From: Nocardia arthritidis
GTDB taxonomy: Bacteria > Actinomycetota > Actinomycetes > Mycobacteriales > Mycobacteriaceae
Assembly (NCBI RefSeq): GCF_011801145.1
Contig: NZ_CP046172.1
Location: 3,658,001-3,722,000, forward strand
DNA: 64,000 nt
Direction of reading: 5' to 3'
Shown here: one piece after another, positions 53,426-61,000 of the stretch
Layout: each line of letters starts with the position of its first letter
Position numbering within the stretch: position 1 is the first letter of the stretch
The notes under the pieces: generated by a model
What the model was told of the DNA's origin: nothing
Seen by the model: only the letters and a program-made list of their open reading frames with translations
The model's database searches: none
Program-made: the position numbers and the translations under genes

Positions 53426-54580
53426 ATGAGCAACGAGAACATCCGACCCTTCCGCATCGAGATCCCACAGGCCCGGCTGGACGACCTGCGCGCACGGCTC
53501 GGCGGTGTCCGCTGGCCGGATGAATTGCCCGGCGTCGGTTGGGATTACGGTATGCCGGTGTCGTATCTGCGTTCGCTGGCCGAATATTGGCGCGATCAAT
53601 ACGACTGGCGTGCCGTGGAAAAGGAACTCAACGAGCTACCGCAGTTCGTCACCGAAATAGACGGGCAGCGAATGCATTTCGTACACGTGCGGTCGCCGGA
53701 ACCGGATGCGTTACCGCTGGTGCTGAGCCACGGCTGGGGGAGCACCTTCACCGAATTCCTGGAGGTCATCGGTCCGCTGAGCGATCCGCGCGGGCACGGC
53801 GGTGATCCGAAAGACGCCTTCCACCTGGTGATTCCATCACTTCCCGGCTTCGCCTTCTCCGGTCCGACGCATCGTGCCGGGCACGCGGGCACGGAGAACG
53901 GTGCGCGGCTGATCGCGCAGCTGATGACCCGGCTCGGCTATGAGCGTTACGGTGCGCAGGGTGGCGACGCCGGGCAGTTCGTCTGCGCCGAACTCGGGCG
54001 GATCGCGCCGGACCGGGTCGCGGGCATCCACCTCAACGGCCCGATAACGTTGCCGTCCTGGGACGGCGATGAATCCGATACGGAATACAGCGAATCCGAC
54101 CTCGAGCGGCTGGCCGAACTCAACGGCTCGAACAGTCAGACGAGATACGACTACGCGATGGTGCATTCCGGGCACCCGCAGACCCTGGCCATCGGCATGC
54201 ACGATTCCCCGGTCGGCATGCTGGCCTGGATGACGGATATCTACCAGCGTTTCACGAATCCGGACATCGAATTCCCCGATGCCGCGGTCGGCCGCGACGC
54301 GCTGCTCACCACCGTCGCGATCTATTGGTTCACCGAGACTTTCGCCTCCTCGATCCGGGTGTACCGGGAATCGAACGTGTGGGGTGTACGGCTGCCGAAA
54401 TCCGGAGTGCCAACGGCCGCAGCGAATTTCGCGGGTGAACGCCCGATCCGCGCCATCGCCGAACAGGAACACGACATCGTCCGCTGGACCGAATACGACC
54501 GCGGCGGGCATTTCGCACCGCTCGAAGCGCCCGATCTGCTGATCGAGGATGTGCGGGAGTTCTTCCGCACGGTCCGGTAG
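53426..54580 (+). CDS. epoxide hydrolase (EHN-type alpha/beta hydrolase)
   Basis: A 384-residue enzyme. The EHN N-terminal domain ([20 protein letters not shown] ... [16 protein letters not shown]) covers residues ~5-110. The core has oxyanion motif [12 protein letters not shown], nucleophile Asp181 in AQGGDAGQF (the usual GGDWG has Trp replaced by Ala), and catalytic His in [12 protein letters not shown]. It opens epoxides with water through an alkyl-enzyme ester. ATG 53426 is preceded by TAGCGT at 7 nt. A 17-bp hairpin terminates it. Confidence 0.9.
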   Translation: MSNENIRPFRIEIPQARLDDLRARLGGVRWPDELPGVGWDYGMPVSYLRSLAEYWRDQYDWRAVEKELNELPQFVTEIDGQRMHFVHVRSPEPDALPLVLSHGWGSTFTEFLEVIGPLSDPRGHGGDPKDAFHLVIPSLPGFAFSGPTHRAGHAGTENGARLIAQLMTRLGYERYGAQGGDAGQFVCAELGRIAPDRVAGIHLNGPITLPSWDGDESDTEYSESDLERLAELNGSNSQTRYDYAMVHSGHPQTLAIGMHDSPVGMLAWMTDIYQRFTNPDIEFPDAAVGRDALLTTVAIYWFTETFASSIRVYRESNVWGVRLPKSGVPTAAANFAGERPIRAIAEQEHDIVRWTEYDRGGHFAPLEAPDLLIEDVREFFRTVR

Positions 54581-54585
54581 CTCCG

Positions 54586-54636
54586 GTGGCACATGGTGGC
54601 GGCAAACATCGCGAGTGGCCCGCCACCATGTGCCAC
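54586..54636 (+). terminator. 17-bp perfect hairpin after epoxide hydrolase
   Basis: The arm 54586-54602 (GTGGCACATGGTGGCGG) pairs perfectly with 54620-54636 around a 17-nt loop. It begins 6 nt after the stop and lacks a U-tract. The rest of 54637-54837 holds no supported gene. Confidence 0.7.
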
Positions 54637-54837
54637 TCATCGCCGGAGGTTTGTGTTCGAACCCTCGGCAATCGACGCCGCTGATGCGCGGCAACTCCGA
54701 GTTGGTCGAGGCTGTGCAATGGGTCCATTCAACGGAACCGCGGGTGCCGGACCCCGGTTGTCGGCGGGAGCCTGGTGTAGGGCTCGGCCTCCGCCGGTAG
54801 CGCGGAGGGGATCGTTTCCAGCTCGAAAGGCGAGATC

Positions 54838-55785
54838 ATGGGTTCGGTAATCGACAAGGTGACATGGAACGAGAGCAGCATCGCCGGTCCGGCCGTCACC
54901 GTCGTATTCGGTACGCCGATCGTCGCGTGGTGCGGCGATCGCAACAGCGCCAACATCTCGGTGGCGAATGTATCGGAGTCCACGTCGGGACAATTGGCGG
55001 GCAGTACGTTGCGGAAAACCACTCTCACGGATACGTCGAATTTCGCCCCGGCATTGGCAACCGATGGCAACAACATCTTGTTGGCATGGACGGGGACCAA
55101 CGGCAGCCGGACGACGAATATCGCGACCCTCGGAGTCGACGGCAATGGGCAGTTCAATGGTGCGGTACTCGGCCGCGCATTCGTCAACGGCACGTCGATC
55201 AGTGGCAATAGTTCTCCGTCGATCGGCTTGTCCGGGGGCCAGAGCTCAACGGTGCATGTGGATGTGGTCGATCAAAATGGGCGGATCAGTGAGTCACAGG
55301 CGAACGCCGGTCAGCCGCTCGCGTTCAATCCGGCGTTCGAATTGAATTGGATCGGAGCTACCCGAGGGGTAGCGCACCCGGAACAACTGGACGATCCGTT
55401 ATCGCTGGTGTGGGCGTGGACCGGCTCCGATGGATTCCTCCGGTTCGCGCAAACCGGTGTCGATGCGCAGGGCACGCCGCCGGTTGTCGTATCCGCTCAG
55501 CAAAGCGGCTTTCAACCGGCCTTGAAGAACACTGGAGGTGATGAACTCATCGTGGCGTGGACGGGAATCGACGGCGCGGGACGGCTCAATTTGGCGGAGG
55601 TCGATACCTCGGCGCTGGCCGCCGGTCGCGATCCCATCACCAGGGTGACGACGCTCGACGAGTTCAGCATCGCGGGACCGGCGCTGATCCACCGATTCGA
55701 CGGCGGCGGCAACCGGCCGACGATTCTCTGGACCGGCACCGACGGCGTCGGGCTGCTCAACGCCGCCACCGTGCAGCTGAACTAG
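54838..55785 (+). CDS. beta-propeller-like repeat protein
   Basis: A 315-residue protein with about six irregular repeats of ~50 residues, each carrying a strand of pattern [IL]xxAWTGxDG followed by LNxAxV: IVAWCGDRNSANISVANV, LLAWTGTNGSRTTNIATL, LVWAWTGSDGFLRFAQTG, IVAWTGIDGAGRLNLAEV and ILWTGTDGVGLLNAATVQ. SIAGPA recurs near both ends, as if closing a ring. There is no signal peptide. The pattern suggests a beta-propeller or lectin-like fold; ligand unknown. ATG 54838 follows AAAGGCGAG. Confidence 0.65.
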   Translation: MGSVIDKVTWNESSIAGPAVTVVFGTPIVAWCGDRNSANISVANVSESTSGQLAGSTLRKTTLTDTSNFAPALATDGNNILLAWTGTNGSRTTNIATLGVDGNGQFNGAVLGRAFVNGTSISGNSSPSIGLSGGQSSTVHVDVVDQNGRISESQANAGQPLAFNPAFELNWIGATRGVAHPEQLDDPLSLVWAWTGSDGFLRFAQTGVDAQGTPPVVVSAQQSGFQPALKNTGGDELIVAWTGIDGAGRLNLAEVDTSALAAGRDPITRVTTLDEFSIAGPALIHRFDGGGNRPTILWTGTDGVGLLNAATVQLN

Positions 55786-55801
55786 CTCGCCGGACAGCGC
55801 C

Positions 55802-56770
55802 TCAACGCGAATAGCGCGAGTGCATCTGAGCCGCGGTTTCGGCGAGCCGGGTCCGTAACTCCGGCGGGTCCAGCACCTCGGCGTACTCGCCCAGCGGCAG
55901 AATCCCGTGTGCCAGAACCTCATACGATTCCGACGGCAGCACGATCTCCACCCAGCCCTCGGCATCCGGCTCGGTCGTCGTGGCCAGCGCCGCGGTGACC
56001 GCCGCCGGATCGTTGGACAGCCGGAGGAACCGCAGATGGGTTGCCGCGATGCGGATCCGGGCCCGCACTCGCAACATCGACCGGGCGAATTCGTCCGCCG
56101 CGACGGCCCAGTGCGCGGCGAGATCGAAATCCGATGGACGCGTGAATATTTCGTCAGTCGGGATGGCTTCGATGATCCGGCCCACCCGGTACGAGCGGAT
56201 ATCGGTGTCCTGCCGGGCCACCAGGTACCAGTTACCCGCTTTCAAGACGAGTCCGAGCGGGTCGATCGTGCGCCGCACCTCTTTGTCCTTGCGGCCGTAG
56301 CGAATCGAGAGCCTGCGGTCGTGCCAGAGGGCCTCGGCCACCACCGCCAGGGTGGGTGTCTCGTCGGGGCGATGGAACCAGCCGGGCGCGTCGATGTGCA
56401 CCCGGTCCGCGATACGCGTTGCGCGGCCACGCAATTCGGGTGGCAGCGCGGCGAGCACCTTGAGCTGTGCGGTGGCCAGCACTGTGCCGAGGCCCAAATC
56501 CGCTGCCGCGCCGGGTAATCCGGCCAGCAGCACGGCGTCCGCCTCCTCGGTGGTCAGGCCGGTGAGCCGGGTCCGGTAACCGTCGACCAGCCGGACGCCG
56601 CCCGTGCGCCCCTGCTCGCAGTAGACCGGGACGCCCGCCTCCGACAGCGCGTCGATATCCCGGTAAACGGTGCGCACCGAAACCTCGAGTTCGGCGGCCA
56701 GCTGCGCGGCCGTGGTCCGGCCGCGCGTCTGCAACAGCAGCAGCAACCGCACCAACCGACTCGCTCGCAT
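55802..56770 (-). CDS. WYL-domain (YafY-type) transcriptional regulator
   Basis: A 322-residue regulator: HTH (RLVRLLLLLQTRGRTTAAQLAAELEVSVRTVYRDIDALSEAGVPV), then the WYL domain (LSIRYGRKDKEVRRTIDPLGLVLKAGNWYLVARQD, RSYRVGRI) and a WCX C-terminus. ATG 56770 is chosen because MRASRL begins the family and TAGGCT lies 7 nt upstream (leaderless); a longer frame to 56899 would overlap the divergent gene. It probably controls the divergent PNPOx-fold gene across 63 nt. Confidence 0.9.
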   Translation of the reverse strand: MRASRLVRLLLLLQTRGRTTAAQLAAELEVSVRTVYRDIDALSEAGVPVYCEQGRTGGVRLVDGYRTRLTGLTTEEADAVLLAGLPGAAADLGLGTVLATAQLKVLAALPPELRGRATRIADRVHIDAPGWFHRPDETPTLAVVAEALWHDRRLSIRYGRKDKEVRRTIDPLGLVLKAGNWYLVARQDTDIRSYRVGRIIEAIPTDEIFTRPSDFDLAAHWAVAADEFARSMLRVRARIRIAATHLRFLRLSNDPAAVTAALATTTEPDAEGWVEIVLPSESYEVLAHGILPLGEYAEVLDPPELRTRLAETAAQMHSRYSR

Positions 56771-56777
56771 ATCGGCC

Positions 56778-56783
56778 AGCCTA
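56778..56783 (-). promoter_or_regulatory. -10 box of leaderless WYL regulator gene
   Basis: TAGGCT on the minus strand ends 7 nt before ATG 56770. Confidence 0.45.
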
Positions 56784-56820
56784 TTCGAAAAACCTGACAG
56801 AAGATGTCCAGTATCGGCGC

Positions 56821-56826
56821 TACCGT
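56821..56826 (+). promoter_or_regulatory. -10 box of leaderless PNPOx-fold gene
   Basis: TACCGT ends 7 nt before ATG 56834; both divergent genes are thus served from a 63-bp gap. Confidence 0.45.
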
Positions 56827-56833
56827 CGAGGTC

Positions 56834-57325
56834 ATGACCACCTGGACCCAATTCACCGTGGAAGCGCCGCATATCGCCGCGATCTTCGAGCGCAGGCACA
56901 AGGCCGCAGGCAACCTGTGCCTGCTCGGCACCGTGCGCGCCGACGGTTCACCGCGGATCAGCCCCATCGAGCCGCGCGTATTCGAGGGCATGCTGGTGAT
57001 CGGGGGTATGCCGAACACCACCAAATTCGCCGATCTGGCCCGCGATCCACGGTTCTGTCTGCACACCGCGACCGTCGACACGCACGTCGGCGACGGTGAC
57101 GCCAAACTGTTCGGCGCCGTCACCAACCGCCCGGACCGCGAGCTACACGTACGATTCGCCGAAAACCTGTACCAGGAAACCGGATTCGATATCCGCGGCC
57201 GGGAGTTCGACCACTTCTACGTCGCCGACCTGACCGGCGCGTCCACCGTGGAGGTGATCGATGACCACCTCGACATCACCATTTGGAAACCGGGCCGGGG
57301 CGAACGAGTCGTCCGCAAGCACTAA
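56834..57325 (+). CDS. pyridoxamine 5'-phosphate oxidase-fold flavin/F420-binding protein
   Basis: A 163-residue split-barrel protein: NLCLLGTVRADGSPRISPIEPRVFEGMLVI and TTKFADLARDPRFCLHTAT are the family strands, and FDHFYVADLTGASTVEV the C-terminal sheet. Actinobacterial relatives bind FMN, F420 or haem and reduce or sense small molecules. No cofactor can be fixed from sequence. It is divergent from the WYL gene, and its stop overlaps the convergent TetR gene by 4 nt. Confidence 0.85.
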   Translation: MTTWTQFTVEAPHIAAIFERRHKAAGNLCLLGTVRADGSPRISPIEPRVFEGMLVIGGMPNTTKFADLARDPRFCLHTATVDTHVGDGDAKLFGAVTNRPDRELHVRFAENLYQETGFDIRGREFDHFYVADLTGASTVEVIDDHLDITIWKPGRGERVVRKH

Positions 57326-57975
57326 CGGGATATGGACGCTTCCGCGGGAACCTTGCCGGACATCACGGCGTGCAGCCCGGCCGTGAAGCGCCGGTCGCGG
57401 TCGCCGGTCATGATGGCGATGATGTCACCGGATTCGTCGGCCCGCGCGGTGCCGTCGGCCGAAATGCCGTGCACCAGATCGTCCCATTCGTCCGCGCCGA
57501 CCAGTTCCAGATAGGCTTGTTCCTCGATGACGAAACCCGTTATGTAGGAACGCAATACCAGTGCGATCTCGCCCGGATCGAATTCCGGCACGGTGACGGC
57601 TCGCAGCAGGGCGAACAGCGTGGCCGATACCCGCACGGTCGCGGCGGACGGCGAATACGAGCCGGCGACGATGCGCCCGCCGTCCCGGAATTGCAGCATT
57701 GCCGCGCGAATCCGCTCACAGCACGCGATCACCTTGTCCGCGTCGGGGTCGCCGGCCTCGAGGCCGGCGAGGTCGACGGCGCCGAAAATCGTGTCGGCCA
57801 TTGCCCGCTGCAGATCCTTCCGGTCGCGCACATGCTTGTAGAGCGCGCCCGGTGTCACCTCCGCCGCGGCCGCCAGCCGGCGCATGGTGAGCGCGTCGAG
57901 TCCGTATTCCGAGACGTATTCGTGAGCGATGGCGGCCAGCCGGTCTCGGGTCAATCCGCGCCTGATCGTCGCCAT
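57322..57975 (-). CDS. TetR-family regulator
   Basis: A 217-residue TetR/AcrR protein: HTH in LAAIAHEYVSEYGLDALTMRRLAAAAEVTPGALYKHVRDRKDL (residues ~12-54) and a C-terminal ligand domain of the TetR-class type (LRSYITGFVIEEQAYLEL). ATG 57975 is chosen from the family N-terminus; a longer frame to 58059 runs into the upstream hairpin. It is downstream of the acyl-CoA carboxylase but separated by a strong terminator, so it is transcribed independently. Confidence 0.88.
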   Translation of the reverse strand: MATIRRGLTRDRLAAIAHEYVSEYGLDALTMRRLAAAAEVTPGALYKHVRDRKDLQRAMADTIFGAVDLAGLEAGDPDADKVIACCERIRAAMLQFRDGGRIVAGSYSPSAATVRVSATLFALLRAVTVPEFDPGEIALVLRSYITGFVIEEQAYLELVGADEWDDLVHGISADGTARADESGDIIAIMTGDRDRRFTAGLHAVMSGKVPAEASISR

Positions 57976-58023
57976 CGGTTCCAATCCCTTTGTGCCTGAC
58001 TGAATTACGCGGCCCAACCGGTA

Positions 58024-58068
58024 TCGCATCGGTTGGCCGCGCGCTGCCGCGCGGCCCAACCGATGCGA
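58024..58068 (-). terminator. 20-bp hairpin terminating the carboxylase gene
   Basis: TCGCATCGGTTGG (58024-58036) pairs with CCAACCGATGCGA (58056-58068). The inner CCGCGCG/CGCGCGG (58037-58043 with 58048-58054) continues the stem, with one bulge at 58055 and a 4-nt loop. It lies 4 nt downstream of the carboxylase stop. Confidence 0.75.
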
Positions 58069-58072
58069 TGCA

Positions 58073-61000
58073 TCAGACCAGCGTCATCGCCCGGTCCGCC
58101 GCCTTGGCCTCGATGGCGGCGATGATGCGCGGCCGCAGTTCGGCGGCGCGGACCACGGCGTCGACCGAACCGACCTCGACGGCGCGCTGAATGCTGTGCA
58201 CGCGGTCGAATTCGGCGGCCACATCGGCGAGCTTCTCGGTGCGCACCGACGCCCGCAGCTCGTCGAGTTCGGCGGTGAGCGCGGCCCGGTCGGCGCCGGC
58301 GGCGGCCGCGGCGCGGGCCTCCAGCTCCCGCACCCGTGGATCGGATGCGGTGCGGGCAGCCACGTCGGCGGCGAAGACCACCGCCGCGGCGGGAGCGCCG
58401 CCGAGCACCGAGGCGAACGCACCCTCCACCGCGAGCACCGTCATCTCCGGGTTGAGCGTCTTGGAGAACACCACGAACGCGCCGCCGTGGTATCGCGAAA
58501 GTACGCAGAACACGATGGGTCCGCGGAAATTCACGATGGCGCGGCCGATTTCGGCGCCGTACTCCAGCTGCAGCTTCCGCAGCGACTCCGGCGATCCGTC
58601 GAAGCCGGACAGGTTCGCCAGCACCACCAGCGGCCGGTTGCCGCTGGCCGCGTTGATCGCCCGCGCGGCCTTCTTCGACGACTGCGGGAAGAGCGTGCCC
58701 GCGGTGTAGGTGTCGGGGCCGTCGGTGGGCGGGAAGCCGCGCCGCGCCACCGGCCGCGACTCGATCCCCAACGCGCACACCGGAATACCGCCGAGGTGCA
58801 GATCCTGCACCACCGCGGTCTCCGCGTCGGCCATACCCGCCCAGCGCTCCAGCACGGGATGGTCCTGATCGGCCAGCGCCCGCATGACGGTGCGGATGTC
58901 GAACGGCTTCTTGCGGTCCGGATTCGCGGTGGCGGAGAAGATTTCGCCGACGGTGGTGAAATCGCTGTCCGCGACCAGGTGCGGGTAGTCGCAGATGTCG
59001 CGGTCGATGGGGTCGGTCGTCGTGACGCGGCGCGGACCCTGTTCGCCGGGCGCCACATAGGTGTGCTCGTAGTGCGACATCAGAATGTCGCGCGCCGCGG
59101 TCAAATTCGGCGCCCAGTACTGCGCCTGGCCGTTCGGCCCCATGACCCGCTCGTAGCCGCCGATGCCGAAATTGTCCTCGGCCGAAACACCGCCGGAGAA
59201 GTCGAGCGCCTGTTTACCGGTGAGCACCATCGCCGATTCCGGCGTCATCACCAGAATGCCCTTGGTGTGCATGAGCATTGTCGCCTCGGCGTTCCAGTAC
59301 GGCTGCGCCCCGACGTTGATGCCCGCGACGACGATATTGATCTCCCCACCGTCCTGGGTGAATTCGACGATGCGCTTCAGCGCGGCGGCCACCCAGTCCA
59401 TATTCTCGGTGCCCGACTGCATGGAGATCCTGGCGCCGGACGAGAGCGCGTACCACTCCAGCGGCACGCCCAACCGTTCGGCGAGATCGAGTGCGGCGAT
59501 GATTCGGCGGCACTCCGGTTCCGACAGCGCGCCAAGGGATTTCGTCGGATCGCCGAGCAGCGCCACCCGGCTGACACCCTCCGGATGCCGCCTGGTCGCG
59601 GTGGTGACGACACCCGCGACGATCGCCGCGGAATTGCGGCCCTTCGGCCGGTCCACCGGTACCAGCGCGTGCTTGTCGTCGAGGTCGTATTCGGTGAATT
59701 CGCCCAGCAGGTCGGTCAATTCGTACGGGTACACGGTATTGCGGATGCTGGCGCGCAGCACCTTCAACCGGTAGTCGTCGAGCGGTTCGATCTCCTCGGC
59801 CGACGGCTCGCCGAGCACGAGTTCGGTGCCGCCGGTGGGGTCGAACCGGAAATGCACCGAAATCTTGTGCAGCTCACCGGTTTTCCGGTCGCGCTGGCGC
59901 GCGATGAACTGGATCTCCTCCAGGCCCGCGCCCGCGGCGGTCGGCAGGATGCGCGCGGCGATGATATCCATTTCCGCGCGGGTGATCTCGCTCGGCGGCC
60001 ACACGTACACGACGATCCTGTTGGTGTTGAACCGCTTTGCCGTCGGCCGCTGCGACTGCGCGCGCCGGATCGAGTCGAGGCAGGTGGCGAGCGTGTTCTC
60101 CGCGGTCGGCAGCGCGACCAGCTGTCCGTCGTGATCGCGCAGCTCGGTCAGGTCACGGACCTGCGCGAACGCGATGAGCCGGTCGTCGGACGGGTTGTCC
60201 TTCGCGACGGCGCGGAACAGGTAGACCTCGTCGTCGTCGGAGGACGAGACCCGGGTGAGGTCGAATTTGCTCAGCCGCTGCATCTGCATGCGCTGCGCGA
60301 TGTACGGGTGCAGGCCGCGGATCAGCCGATCCTCGGCGAATCCGGCATCGGACGGCTGGAAGGTGAAGTGGTGGTGCATCACCGCGGCCTTACTTCCGGC
60401 GACGGCGATGGTGACCCGGCCGACCTGTTTCGGCAGCGGCACCGATCGCACCACCTCGTGCAGCGCGGCGGCCATCGCGTCGAAATCCTCCGGCTGCTGT
60501 TCCCAGCGCAGGTAGATATCGACGACCACCGGATGTTCGACGGTGATCAGATCGGTGAGCGCGCGCAGCGCGTCCCCGAGTTCGGCCATGCCGACCGCGC
60601 ACGAAACCACCAGCGAATCGGCGCGTTCGGCGATGACGAAGGTGCAGCCGGAGATCTCGCTCGCGCGCAGGCTGGTGAGGCCCTTGTTGCCGTAGTAGCG
60701 GCGGGTGAGCACCTCGAGCAGCACGGCGCTGTTCAGATCGGGCCGGGCCAACCGCTGGCCGAGTAGGCGCACCAGAGGTTCGGTGCTGCGCACCATTTCG
60801 GCGATGCGTTCTGCGCGATCGGCCGCGTCGGGCTGAATATCCAAGTGCCGCAGGTGCCTACGCACATCGGTGTAGACGCGGGCCCGGTTGCGGCGCAGCA
60901 GCGGCTGACCGAACCAGGCGTAGGCGACCCCGCGGGCGAGGTCGGCGACGACCGGGAAACGCACCTGGGTGGCGGCGACCAGCCGGGCCAGCGCCAGGCC

